Of a stretch of 64,000 bases of DNA, positions 28,105 through 38,400 are shown in pieces. The notes below the pieces were generated by a model, which saw nothing but the letters and a program-made list of their open reading frames with translations, had not been told where the DNA came from and did not search any database. Location: positions 496,001 through 560,000 of the forward strand of contig NC_050732.1 in assembly GCF_014133895.1 (NCBI RefSeq). The letters are read 5' to 3'. The DNA is from Torulaspora globosa. Lineage: Eukaryota > Ascomycota > Saccharomycetes > Saccharomycetales > Saccharomycetaceae. A program made the translations under genes and the position numbers. Position 1 is the first letter of the stretch; each line of letters opens with the position of its first letter.

Positions 28105-29589
28105 TCAAGCGGGTGACTGCTTGTGGAAGCTCAACATCTCCTCGCTGCTGAGAAATTTCACTCTTGTCTTGCCCTCTTGCTCGCCCTGCTGTAGCTCTTT
28201 TCTATTGATGGATCGCCAATCCGGCCAAGTCGTATGCCTGAGGTGCGAGAAATCGATGCGACCGGTCTGCTTGGCAGGTAAGGAGGATAAATCTTGCAGG
28301 ATGGAATCTGCTACCTCAAAAGCACCCATCATTGTCGAGGCGATGACTCCGGCGCTGCCAGTTCTTATCCAACCTGATGCATACAGGCCTGGAAAAGTAG
28401 CGCCGTGCGAGTCTAGCACACGGCCGGCGGCATTGGCAAGACGTCCTTTCTCGAACTGGATGCCGAGTTTCTGGAACTCTGCCAATGGTTTAGCAGCGTA
28501 GCCCAGCGACGTTATGAGCAGGTCAAGGTTGTATGTGACTTGCTGGTCTTTCAATTGGCAAATTTTGTTATCCTCTGTGATGCTGTTCCTGCACAGGGTC
28601 AAGGAAGTTATGTACCCAGAGCCATCGCTGTTGATTCTGACCGGCGTCTTGAGATAGTCCAACTCCCATGTCTTTGGGGGGCTCTGCGCCGATGGTTGGG
28701 GTGCGAACTTCTTGTAGTTTTTCTTGGTTCTTTGGTCGAAGGGCTTTAGATACTCAGAACACATTTCCACTCTTCTTCTGAAAGCTCGATCTTTGATGGA
28801 TCTAAGGTCGTAGGCATCTTCCCTGAAATATTGCGGGTCGATTTTCCCGTAAATTCCGTACCTTTCTAGTTCCCATAATTCCCTTAATTCCTTGTTCGTA
28901 AACTTGGAGTGGTCGAAATCGCGCCTCGCTATGAGTCTGATGTGCTCGACCGGGGCCTGGCGCAAACATTTGAGCGCGATGGGCGAGATATCCGTTCCGT
29001 CCCAGAGTTCGCCGATCTGGTTACTGATTAGCGCTCGAGTCAAATCCAAGGCAACGTTACCATTACCTATTATCCCAACATTTTTGACCCTTGACCAGTC
29101 AAAATTCACAAATCTCGGGTCATTTGCGTATTCCGGATGGCCGTTGTACCAATTGACAAACTCTCGGCTACTAAAGACACCTTTAGTATCGTTTTCTCCT
29201 GGGATACCCAGCTTTTTGTCTCCAGTACAGCCGTAGCTCAGGACCACGGCGTCCTGCTTGTCGATCAGCTCCGATAATGTAACTTGCTCACCCACCGTCA
29301 CACCTCCAATAAACTCAAACAGATGCTTCTGTCCCGGCCTGGAGAACTCCTCGGCACACGCCGTAAAGGTATCCTCACAGTTCTTCACCTCAGGATGATC
29401 TGGAGCGACGCCGTATCGGCTCAGCCCAAATGGCACGGGCAATTTCTCCCACATAGTGACATGCAACGGAACCTCACATTTAGTCAGCAATCTGTACGCC
29501 GTGTAGAAACCTGATGGTCCTGAGCCCACAATTGAGATCCGCCTACGTTCACAATTCGTCGATGCATACCTGAGGAAACGCAGTATCAT
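28105..29589 (-). CDS. ARH1: ARH1, mitochondrial ferredoxin/adrenodoxin-NADP+ reductase
   Basis: 494 aa (S. cerevisiae 493). A short basic presequence (MILRFLRYASTN) is followed by the FAD-binding motif ISIVGSGPSGFYTAYRL (about residues 20-36). The NADPH motif GIIGNGNVALDL and RLIARRDFDHSKFTNKE are near 170-250. The C-terminal ATPGLYASGWIRTGSAGVI-like motif (FPGLYASGWIRTG) is intact. It feeds electrons to ferredoxin Yah1 for Fe-S cluster, haem A and coenzyme Q biosynthesis. The start at 29589 is the first ATG; the upstream GTG is ignored. Confidence 0.95.
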   Translation of the reverse strand: MILRFLRYASTNCERRRISIVGSGPSGFYTAYRLLTKCEVPLHVTMWEKLPVPFGLSRYGVAPDHPEVKNCEDTFTACAEEFSRPGQKHLFEFIGGVTVGEQVTLSELIDKQDAVVLSYGCTGDKKLGIPGENDTKGVFSSREFVNWYNGHPEYANDPRFVNFDWSRVKNVGIIGNGNVALDLTRALISNQIGELWDGTDISPIALKCLRQAPVEHIRLIARRDFDHSKFTNKELRELWELERYGIYGKIDPQYFREDAYDLRSIKDRAFRRRVEMCSEYLKPFDQRTKKNYKKFAPQPSAQSPPKTWELDYLKTPVRINSDGSGYITSLTLCRNSITEDNKICQLKDQQVTYNLDLLITSLGYAAKPLAEFQKLGIQFEKGRLANAAGRVLDSHGATFPGLYASGWIRTGSAGVIASTMMGAFEVADSILQDLSSLPAKQTGRIDFSHLRHTTWPDWRSINRKELQQGEQEGKTRVKFLSSEEMLSFHKQSPA

Positions 29590-29901
29590 CCTCACAACTC
29601 AATCTGACTCTATTTTCTGTTCTTGACTGCCTGCTTTTCCAGCTCTGAAAGGTTCTACTTAAAGGCCTTAAAAGACAATACCAAACCTGAGCTTGCAAAA
29701 CAAGGTATTAATCAAGAAGTGGCCAAGGATTAGGCCGTGGTGGTGGCTTAACGATAAGAATGGCGCTGATCTCAAGCTTTGAAGTGGAAGGCGATTATAT
29801 CCACGTGATGCTATGATGGTTAAGCTGCAAAGGCCTGAAAGGACAGGGAAGTCCAATATCGATTGAGCTGGTACAGTTAGCGTTCCAGAAGACCTCCAAC
29901 C
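29590..29901. other. Divergent promoter region ARH1/IAH1
   Basis: Non-coding. It contains a CACGTG E-box (29802-29807, about 95 bases before IAH1), the core bound by Cbf1 or Pho4 in yeasts. Nothing else is seen. Confidence 0.4.
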
Positions 29902-30615
29902 ATGAACTACAATAAGTTTCTATTGTTTGGGGACTCTCTAACGGAGTTTGCCTTCAACTCCTGGATGGAGGAAGGCAAGCCGGACCAATTTGTTCTTGGT
30001 GCCGCACTATGCAATGCCTACACCAGAAGAATGGACATTGTGCAGCGTGGTTTCTCTGGATTCAACTCCAGGTGGGGCTTGAAAGTGCTGCCTGGTATCT
30101 TGGAGAGCGAGTGTGGGATTGTTGTTTCAACAATTGCTTTTGGATCGAACGATCTATGTCTTGGAGGACATCAAAAGGTGCCTGAAGAGGAATTTGTCTC
30201 CAATATCAAGAAGATGATTTTGTTATTGAAGGCTAAAGACATCAAGCCAATCTTGGTTGGACCAGCGCTTATTGACCAAGAAAGATTCGAGGCGTCTAGA
30301 CAGGAAGAAGTTCAAAAGGGCTACGTTCGTACGCCGGAGAGATTTAAACTGTACTCAGAGCTGTTACACAAGGTTGCAGATGAAGAAGATGTCCCAATGG
30401 TTGACTTAAATGTCGCATTCCAGCGAGAGGGCGGGGACAAGTGGCAAGAATTGCTATCAGATGGCCTTCACTACTCCGGAAGTGGATACAAGATCTTTTT
30501 CGATGAACTAATGGCAACTATAAGGAAATTCTATCCTGAGTACGCACCTGAAAAGATGCAACGCAAGCTGCCCGAATGGAGGAACGTCCTCGAGGATGGC
30601 TCTAATGTTCTTTAA
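29902..30615 (+). CDS. IAH1: IAH1, isoamyl acetate-hydrolysing esterase
   Basis: 237 aa (S. cerevisiae 238). It is a GDSL/SGNH hydrolase with the nucleophile Ser in LLFGDSLTEF (block I, residues 8-17), the block III Asn in FGSNDLCLGG, and the Asp-His pair in SDGLHYSGSGY near residue 190. It hydrolyses acetate esters such as isoamyl acetate, so it affects aroma ester levels. It is the YOR126C orthologue in its expected place. All catalytic positions are intact. Confidence 0.96.
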   Translation: MNYNKFLLFGDSLTEFAFNSWMEEGKPDQFVLGAALCNAYTRRMDIVQRGFSGFNSRWGLKVLPGILESECGIVVSTIAFGSNDLCLGGHQKVPEEEFVSNIKKMILLLKAKDIKPILVGPALIDQERFEASRQEEVQKGYVRTPERFKLYSELLHKVADEEDVPMVDLNVAFQREGGDKWQELLSDGLHYSGSGYKIFFDELMATIRKFYPEYAPEKMQRKLPEWRNVLEDGSNVL

Positions 30616-30740
30616 TCTGTTCGCTTTTTTCGCATCCAGCAGCCTGGACAAGAGGCATCGCCAAAACTATGACTTGACAAACTACATAACAAAGTTTATA
30701 GACTCTACGAGAGGAGAAGCATCTAAACTGGCGGCGAAGA

Positions 30741-32102
30741 ATGGATTCCGCAGCTCCTGTTGATCCTTCATCGACGGTAAACTCTGCCGAACTCTCCACC
30801 ATTCCGAATGGCGGGACAGAGCCAGACACTTTGAGAGGCAGGTTTTCCAGTTTGATTGCCAACGCTATGGAGAACAATCCCTATTTTGCTGCTGGTGGTG
30901 GTCTGATGATTCTAGGTACAGGCCTCGCTGTTGCCAGATCAGGTATCATCAAGGCAAGCAGCCTGATCTACAGGCAAATGATAGTGGATTTGGAAATACA
31001 GTCGAAAGATAAATCATATGCCTGGTTCCTGCAATGGATGTCAAAACATCCCCACAGAATCTCGAAACATTTATCTGTTAGGACTAACTATGTACAGCAC
31101 GATAATGGTTCAGTGACGACCAAGTTTGCGCTCGTTCCGGGTCCCGGCAACCATTGGATAAGATACAAAGGCGCCTTTATTAGGATCACGAGGGAACGTT
31201 CTGCGAAGATGATTGATCTGACGAATGGGTCCCCGTTCGAGATCGTCACGCTAACCACTCTGTACCGAGACAGGTTTCTCTTCGACGAGATTCTGAACGA
31301 GGCCAAGAATATAGCATTGAAAAGCGCCGAGGGTAAGACGGTCATATACACTTCCTTTGGCCCTGAATGGAGAAAGTTCGGCCAACCCAAAGCCAAGAGG
31401 TTGTTGCCCTCGGTCATCCTAGACAAAGGCATTAAAGAAGACATTCTATCGGACGTGCACGATTTCATGCGGAACGGAAAATGGTATTCAGACAGAGGCA
31501 TCCCATACAGAAGAGGGTACTTACTGTACGGTCCACCGGGATCCGGCAAGACAAGTTTCATCCAGGCGCTAGCGGGTGAGCTAGATTACAACATCTGCAT
31601 TCTCAACCTGTCAGAGGGCAATCTGACCGACGATCGATTGAACCACTTAATGAACAACATGCCAGAGAGAAGCATTCTGCTCCTGGAAGACATAGACGCC
31701 GCCTTCAATCACAGAACGCAGTCCGGCGAGACAGGCTTCAAATCAAGCGTGACCTTCAGCGGTCTGCTAAACGCGCTAGACGGCGTCACCTCCTCAGAAG
31801 AGACTATAACCTTCATGACCACCAACCATCCAGAGAAACTGGACCCGGCCATCATGAGACCGGGCAGAATCGACTACAAAGTCTTCGTCGGAAACGCCAC
31901 GCCTTACCAGGTCGAAAAGATGTTCATCAAGTTCTACCCAGGCGAAGAAGCGCTATGCAAAAAGTTCGTGCAAGCCACTGCGAACCTAAATGTACAAATC
32001 AGCACAGCTCAGCTCCAAGGACTATTCGTAATGAACAAAGACAGACCCAAAGACGCCCTAGAGATGATAGATACGCTAAGACACTCCAGTCACGTGATCT
32101 AA
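30741..32102 (+). CDS. BCS1: BCS1, AAA protein for Rieske Fe-S protein translocation
   Basis: 453 aa (S. cerevisiae 456). An N-terminal membrane segment ([16 protein letters not shown], about residues 52-67) with the adjacent internal targeting sequence precedes a Bcs1-specific domain. The AAA module follows: Walker [12 protein letters not shown] near residue 262, Walker [12 protein letters not shown], and the arginine-bearing [11 protein letters not shown]. It acts in the inner mitochondrial membrane to insert the Rieske protein into complex III. The stop codon overlaps the stop of the convergent WIP1 gene. Confidence 0.96.
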   Translation: MDSAAPVDPSSTVNSAELSTIPNGGTEPDTLRGRFSSLIANAMENNPYFAAGGGLMILGTGLAVARSGIIKASSLIYRQMIVDLEIQSKDKSYAWFLQWMSKHPHRISKHLSVRTNYVQHDNGSVTTKFALVPGPGNHWIRYKGAFIRITRERSAKMIDLTNGSPFEIVTLTTLYRDRFLFDEILNEAKNIALKSAEGKTVIYTSFGPEWRKFGQPKAKRLLPSVILDKGIKEDILSDVHDFMRNGKWYSDRGIPYRRGYLLYGPPGSGKTSFIQALAGELDYNICILNLSEGNLTDDRLNHLMNNMPERSILLLEDIDAAFNHRTQSGETGFKSSVTFSGLLNALDGVTSSEETITFMTTNHPEKLDPAIMRPGRIDYKVFVGNATPYQVEKMFIKFYPGEEALCKKFVQATANLNVQISTAQLQGLFVMNKDRPKDALEMIDTLRHSSHVI

Positions 32103-32326
32103 CCCTCTTCCAACATACTCTCCAAAGCATTTTCTATGTGGGACTCGTTGATCTCGCGCAAACCGTCCAACTGGGCTTCTCTCTGCGCCTTCTTCAGAAC
32201 TTTCCTCAACAACTCCTGGTATAAGCACGCTAACAGCAGTTCCTCGGCTTCGTTCGGTTCTCCCTCCTCCGCACAGCTCTTCCTCAGCTCTCTGACCACA
32301 TAATCCTGTATATAATGGCGGACCAT
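32099..32326 (-). CDS. WIP1: WIP1, CENP-W-like histone-fold kinetochore protein
   Basis: A 75-aa predominantly helical protein with a histone-fold pattern: helix near residues 2-15, a long helix [22 protein letters not shown], and a C-terminal helix [14 protein letters not shown]. It is in the position and orientation of YDR374W-A, beside BCS1. Wip1 (CENP-W) pairs with Cnn1 (CENP-T) in the constitutive inner kinetochore. Assignment rests on synteny plus the fold pattern; sequence conservation in this family is low. Its TAG shares two bases with the TAA of BCS1. Confidence 0.8.
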   Translation of the reverse strand: MVRHYIQDYVVRELRKSCAEEGEPNEAEELLLACLYQELLRKVLKKAQREAQLDGLREINESHIENALESMLEEG

Positions 32327-32416
32327 GCTACAACTATCGCCGACTCTTATGTGCTTGCTGCCTGTTCAAGCTTACCTCTCAGCTTATATAGAGCTCTCGA
32401 TGGATCGAGTTAGGAC

Positions 32417-32422
32417 CACGTG
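32417..32422. promoter_or_regulatory. CACGTG E-box in the WIP1/PHO92 divergent promoter
   Basis: The palindrome CACGTG with flanks CCACGTGAC fits Cbf1/Pho4 sites. It sits about 95 bases from the WIP1 start and 115 from PHO92. Function is inferred only from the motif. Confidence 0.35.
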
Positions 32423-32534
32423 ACATGACACATAGGCGGACCGTTTTGCGTCGGCGGCTAAGAAAGTGTACAACAGTTATGCTTCATGAACACTTGGAGC
32501 TTGTGAGTATAGGGCTTGTTGAGGTTGGAACGGA

Positions 32535-33368
32535 ATGCAACGGACTTGGAGAAGAAGCTACGATGAGATGGTGCCGGCTAGGACGATCGAGGATTCGCTG
32601 AAGGAGCTGGAAGGGTTTATCACGTCAATCCATTCTGGTAAAACGATACCGGTTGATGATTTGGGCAGCCCAAGGGAGCTCTTTCCGAGCAGCGACAGTA
32701 ATTACACCACGAGAACAGCGATTCCGAGAAGCAGCTACTTCGTTAATGAACTTCCAGAGTTTCACTCTTTGGTTTCGAGTACTGGGGTAACATACCATAT
32801 AAACCGAATGTCAATGGCGGTGAAGCAGAAAAATGGTGAAAACGGCCGCAAGTCGTGTGGGAAGAAGAGCTCTGCGATTATTCCGCCATGGATCGACGTC
32901 CCAGAACATTCGCGGTTCTTTGTGATAAAGTCTTCGTGCCTGGAACACGTCAAGAAATCATTCTACAACGGTATCTGGTCGTCGACACACTTTGGTAACA
33001 AAAGATTGTCAGAAGCGTACGCGAGCTTGGCAGTCGGGGCGAAGATCTTTCTGTTCTTCTCGGTCAATGGCTCCGGACGTTTCTGTGGGGTCGCGGAGAT
33101 GACCTCTGATCTGGAGTCCGGTCTAGATACCAGCATATGGGGTGACACTAAGAGATATGGGACAGCCTTCAAGGTTAGGTGGATAATAGTTCGTGATGTG
33201 CAGAATCGGTTGTTGAAGAGGTTTCTGATCCCGGCTAACGAGATGAAACCGGTGACAAACTCAAGAGACACACAAGAGATCCCCGCGGCGATCTGCAAAT
33301 CAATCTTGAAGCTCTTCAAGTATGATCAGAGTAACGTGCAATCGTTTTTGGATCACGACTATAGCTAG
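32535..33368 (+). CDS. PHO92: PHO92/MRB1, YTH-domain m6A reader
   Basis: 277 aa (S. cerevisiae 306). The N-terminal 115 residues are polar and disordered. The YTH domain covers about residues 120-265: SRFFVIKSSCLEHVKKSF, then NGIWSSTHFGNKRL with the first cage Trp, GRFCGVAEM, and a second cage Trp region SIWGDTKRYGTAFKVRW. It binds N6-methyladenosine in meiotic mRNAs and promotes decay and translation control through the Ccr4-Not and Paf1 complexes in S. cerevisiae. It sits in the YDR374C position. Confidence 0.94.
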   Translation: MQRTWRRSYDEMVPARTIEDSLKELEGFITSIHSGKTIPVDDLGSPRELFPSSDSNYTTRTAIPRSSYFVNELPEFHSLVSSTGVTYHINRMSMAVKQKNGENGRKSCGKKSSAIIPPWIDVPEHSRFFVIKSSCLEHVKKSFYNGIWSSTHFGNKRLSEAYASLAVGAKIFLFFSVNGSGRFCGVAEMTSDLESGLDTSIWGDTKRYGTAFKVRWIIVRDVQNRLLKRFLIPANEMKPVTNSRDTQEIPAAICKSILKLFKYDQSNVQSFLDHDYS

Positions 33369-33519
33369 CGGCGTTTGTTTGCCTGTGGTGGCTCGGATAT
33401 TTCTCGTTCATCTTAGTGTGAACAAAAAGTTATCGTGAAAGGGCTCCTTCGCAGGTTGATCGCTCTTTGTAATTTGATACTGCGCCAAGCATATAGATTG
33501 GTTATTCAGATAATAAACA

Positions 33520-34209
33520 ATGTTGAGGTGCTCTATGGAGAAGCTGCCTTCAAGACGTTCATTCTCCGTTCTTTCGTCCTTGAAGACTGCAGGTAGCGTG
33601 GGCAAGAGGTCGCAGGAGGAGGCCAAGTACGAACCTCTTTCCGAAGCTCAGGAAGCGTATCTAGATCGTGCGATCCGGGTGGACCAAGCTGGTGAGCTGG
33701 GGGCCAACTATATCTACGCGGGCCAGTACTTCGTTCTGGCAAACAAGTACCCCCATCTGAAGCCAGTGCTGCAACACATGTGGGATCAAGAGATTCACCA
33801 TCATGAAACGTTTAATAAACTACAGAGTAGGAACAGAGTGAGACCCTCTTTAATCACTCCTGTATGGAAAGTGGGGGCGTTCTTCATGGGTGCAGGCACT
33901 GCGATGATATCCCCCCAAGCAGCCATGGCATGTACAGAGGCAGTCGAGACAGTCATTGGTGGTCATTACAATGAGCAGCTGCGCTGCCTGACTAATCAGT
34001 TCGAACTGAACAAGTCTGATAAGACTTCGGGAACGCCTAAGGAGTTGAAAGACCTAACAAACACCATTAGGCAGTTTAGAGATGATGAGCTGGAGCACTT
34101 GGATACGGCGATCCAACATGACTCGAAGAAAGCTGTTCCATATATGCTACTCACAGAAGGTATAAAAGGGATATGTAGAGTTGCTATCTGGACTGCCGAA
34201 AGAATTTGA
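33520..34209 (+). CDS. COQ7: COQ7/CAT5, demethoxyubiquinone hydroxylase
   Basis: 229 aa (S. cerevisiae 233). It has a basic, Ser-rich mitochondrial presequence. The di-iron carboxylate ligands are all present: Glu in RVDQAGELGANY, ExxH in WDQEIHHHETF, Glu in ACTEAVETVIGGHYNEQL, and ExxH in RDDELEHLDTAI. It catalyses the penultimate step of coenzyme Q biosynthesis on the matrix side of the inner membrane. It sits in the YOR125C position. The gene is intact. Confidence 0.97.
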   Translation: MLRCSMEKLPSRRSFSVLSSLKTAGSVGKRSQEEAKYEPLSEAQEAYLDRAIRVDQAGELGANYIYAGQYFVLANKYPHLKPVLQHMWDQEIHHHETFNKLQSRNRVRPSLITPVWKVGAFFMGAGTAMISPQAAMACTEAVETVIGGHYNEQLRCLTNQFELNKSDKTSGTPKELKDLTNTIRQFRDDELEHLDTAIQHDSKKAVPYMLLTEGIKGICRVAIWTAERI

Positions 34210-34307
34210 TTATCACTACTGTATGTGTCCGGCGCTCAGCCGGGTATCGCTCGCATATGCATTCAACTAGGACGAGCTGGCGTTTCATAGATGGCTTTTT
34301 ATGGCTT

Positions 34308-34880
34308 TCAGATTAGTCCATCGTATAGATTCAGCGAATTGATTATCGAGGGATCTACCCTCGAGCCCTCCCTGAAGTCCTCCAGGGTAATATAGCCGTC
34401 TTCATTCTTGTCCATTGTGCTGAATATCTTCTTCACCCTCAACTCAGGTGTAGCTTCATCGTCGCTTAGCTTCACCATCGATCCCATCATCTTGAATATG
34501 CTCGTAACTATCGTCAGCATCTCATCGAAGGTTATGTACCCGTCATGGTTCAAATCGTACAGTTGAAACGTCCACACTAGTTTCTCCTCTAGAGTTCCTC
34601 TCGACGCCGTGCTCAAAACGGTGATGAACTCTTTGAAGTCAACAAAACCGTTGTTATCCTTGTCAAAGACGCTGAATACGTGGTTGGCAAACTCCTCTGG
34701 CGCTCCAAACGGGAAGAACTGCTTATATATCTTGACGAAATCCTCTCTCGTAAGCTGTCCACTCGGGCAATCCCTGAGAAAGCCCTTATGCCACTGCTGA
34801 ATTTCTCGACGGTCAAAGTAGGTCGATTGCCTCAAACTTGTGAGATCATCCTTCGACAGTTTCGACGCTTTAGCTCCCAT
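34308..34880 (-). CDS. FRQ1: FRQ1, frequenin-type calcium sensor
   Basis: 190 aa from the ATG giving [13 protein letters not shown], the same length as S. cerevisiae Frq1 and a classic N-myristoylation signal. The frame is open 33 codons further upstream, but that would bury the myristoylated Gly. Four EF-hands are present, and three have canonical loops: [26 protein letters not shown] and [13 protein letters not shown]. The first is degenerate, as usual in this family. Frq1 binds and activates the phosphatidylinositol 4-kinase Pik1 at the Golgi. Confidence 0.96.
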   Translation of the reverse strand: MGAKASKLSKDDLTSLRQSTYFDRREIQQWHKGFLRDCPSGQLTREDFVKIYKQFFPFGAPEEFANHVFSVFDKDNNGFVDFKEFITVLSTASRGTLEEKLVWTFQLYDLNHDGYITFDEMLTIVTSIFKMMGSMVKLSDDEATPELRVKKIFSTMDKNEDGYITLEDFREGSRVDPSIINSLNLYDGLI

Positions 34881-35491
34881 TCTACACCCGAACCCTGCTG
34901 TCTTCCTTTGAGAACCTTGGGACACTAGTTGTTGTAGTAACGGAGTCTTTTTGAACTTATAAGTTGCATTACGTCGCAAGGCTGAGATCCTTGTAACTAC
35001 AATCAGTCAAGTAACCGAAGAAACTAAGCGAGCGCATCGTAAGCAAGCGGCATCTTGAAGGATAGTTTCCTCTGCCAGCTTATCACTTGCCCAGCGGACG
35101 TTCATGAACAATTGTGAGCGAGGCTTTTGCGCTTACTAGACACTTGAAGGCTCCCTGAAGTCGTGCGAGGTCTACAAAGCAGTTTAGAGCTATGTCAGTT
35201 AGGTAAACTGGACCAGGGACACTCGCAAGCAGTGAGAGCCATTAAGAGTTGACTTGAGAGGCCTTAGCGTATTATGTGGTTACGTGTCATGTATAACGAA
35301 AGGCTTGTTAGGCTTAGAACCTACCTTCATAAGTAATGAGGGAGACTACTCATATGGTGTATTAGATACTGTAACGTTTATTCGTAGCGGATCTGTGCTA
35401 TCTGTGCCATTTCAACTGGTTGGCCTGGGTTAGGTGAGTTTTCGTTCCATCTGGCTTCCACTAGAGGTGCTAAGTGGCAGAAGTTCTGACC
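34881..35491. other. Divergent intergenic region FRQ1/UBP2
   Basis: About 600 bases without a supported gene. I saw no tRNA, repeat or clear regulatory word. It serves as promoter for both neighbours. Confidence 0.4.
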
Positions 35492-38400
35492 ATGTTGCAA
35501 CACGATGAAAGTGACGGTAAGAGATATGATGAACTGGGGAGTATGGATGTGATGGGACTAGATATGGATAAGCAGGACTCTGTCGAACCGGTGGCCGAAC
35601 CAAGATCTCAAGAAGAGGAGCCTTCAGATTCATTAGACAGGGGCAGCGATCTAGGAAATGCAATGCTCTATCCAAACATATCCACGCATTTCCCTTTCAA
35701 AACTTCCGAGAGGCTGGTTGATGACCTGGTTCATGATTTGGCTTTCATCAACTCTCAAGATCATGATATATTGTATTCCGATTTGCACAATGGTATACTA
35801 AGAGCACCTGTTCTCCTGTATTCGAGGAGGATTTCGCAACTGCATTCTTATCAACTGGGGACGTTGGTGGATCAGGTTACATTGCAAACGAAATACGAGT
35901 ATGCCTCCAAATCCTGTCCCGCACATAATAAGGTTAACGTATTCATGGGAGTGCTGGTGAATATTCCGCAGGATTCGAAAATCTCTAGCACCGCCGTTAC
36001 CGAATTACCCATTTATCACCTGAAAGTGAGTGTTAAAACACGCTCCCTGTTGGAAAATACAAGAAAACGTGCTGGCATCACGCATTACCATCTTCTAGAT
36101 GAAGCAGAGCTGCATCCATTTGATAGACAAGACTTGTTAACATTCGATGTAAGCGATCCTCAACTGGTGGACTACGCAATTTATGTCACTAATGACACGA
36201 ACAAACTAGTGCTCATCGAGATCTTCAGGCCGGAGTTTAGCGCTCAGGAAAGGGAAGAATGTTGGTCTGAAGATGCCATCAAAAGAAGATATGCGGAGTC
36301 CTGCAGTAAATATGAGTCGCTTGATCCATCTGACATCCCAACCCAAATTGACTGCATGAACACTTTCTACAAGATCTTCAAAGGGCCTCTCAATCGTCGG
36401 AACTCTGATGAACCGCTGAAAACGATAAACTCAGATAATGTTGTTCTAAACTCACGAATTAATCCGGACTGGCTAACATCCAAGTACGGATTTAAGCTGC
36501 ATGTCGATAATGATGAGAGCACAGGTGAGAGTTATCCAGAATTTGAACCTCCAGATCTGACGAACTATGCTGAGGATGAGCAAGTTAGGAGATTGAGGGA
36601 GTCGTTTGTTAGGAAGTGCCTTGAACTCATCTTTTTGGGTAAAATGGCCATCGAGCTTTACAAAAAAGATACACAAACTTCAAATTCTAAAGTGTTTCGG
36701 TCTTTTAATATGATTCAAACGGCTTTCGGGAAAACTGCATGGTACCAAGTACTTGGCGAGCAAAAATCAGCATTTTCTTTTGAGCCTGCATCGCCACTGG
36801 ATTCAAACTATCATTTTATCAATCTGTTGACTTGTTTTTATTATGTCGAGCGCGACATAATAAAGAATTATGAGACTCAATGCGCGCTAGACCCCGAAAA
36901 TACCGGGGTTTACTTTGACGCTCTAAGTTACGTGGCTAATCGCAAAGGGGCATATCAGCTGGTTGCTTACTGTGGAAAACAAGATGTCGTTGGTCAAGAA
37001 GCACTTGATCAGTCTCTCAGACTCTTCGGGATAGACCCAAAGGAGGTGGTTTTGAGCGCAATTAATGATGCCTTACTGCTATCTATTTACAAGTCAGAGA
37101 TAGCGAGAAATACAAATGAGAACTACCATGCGGATCTCAAGAATGCCTTACGGCTGTTAGCGAAATGTAAGAGTTCCTCGAAACTGAAGTTCTTTGCAGA
37201 TTATGAACCTTACTCAAACAAACTGAGGGGTTACGAGATTCTGGAGGTCGATGAATCGGTTGATGACGACATCATTGAAACAGCATACTCCATCAAAGTT
37301 AATGATTCTCCGGGGCTGAAAATAGATTGCGATCGGTCGCTCTATACTGTGGCAACTGATAAAAGGAGCTTACGTCTTTTCAACTTTCTCACGCAACAAT
37401 GTCCGGAGTTTGAGGAATACTACGGTCCTACCAATCTCTCGTACTTCGAAGCCTTGAACCTACTACAACTCAATGAAAATGCTAAGGATGAAACTATTCT
37501 TGAGGTTTTTCAACGCATGTGGAATCAAGAGCCCGTTCTAGAATCTGATCACTTCTTAAAGCTCAGGAGTGCGCTGGCCAAGATTGGTCTTGAAAGGAAC
37601 AGCCGGTTGATATTGCACTTCTTAAGTAGTGGTACAATCGACGCGAGCTGCCTTCCGGCGGACACATGGCCAGCAGGCTTGAATAACATCGGAAATACCT
37701 GTTATCTGAACTCGCTGCTGCAGTATTACTTCTCTATAGCGCCGCTCCGCGACTATGTGCTCGGCTACCATGGAACGATGGAAAACTACCAACAAAACTC
37801 CGTAAACCATTTGCGCAGAATTGGTGGACGAGAGGTCAGCGATTCTGAGGTTGAACGGTCAGTCCAATTTTTACACCAGCTTCGTGAATTATTTCATTCT
37901 ATGATTTATTCGACAGAAAGGTGTGTCACTCCTAAAAAAGAACTGGCTTACTTGGCGTTTGCTCCTAGCAGTTTTGAGGTTGAATTTGAGCTTCCGTCTA
38001 ATTCAATGGATAACCAAGACTCTGCAGAAAACCGTGTGGATGAAGGATTAATTTATGGACCACATTTACCAGAACGTGCACCTGATGGACTTATAAGTCT
38101 GGATTCAGGTGGCGACAAGGACCTCGACCTGTCAATGTCGCAAAGTCTAAGAAAGGAGGACAAAGATGCTAACGAAGACATTTCTATGACTGATACGGAG
38201 AAAGAAAATATTATGACCACATCTACTCGTGTGGCTAAGATCAGTTCAGATCAATTAGAAAACGCGCTAGAGATGGGAAGACAACAGGATGTCACAGAAT
38301 GCATTGGCAACGTCCTATTTCAGTTGGAAAGTGCATCCGATCCAATAAGTCTTGACGAGGATAATGAACAGAACGATCTGATCAAGCAGCTCTTCTATGG

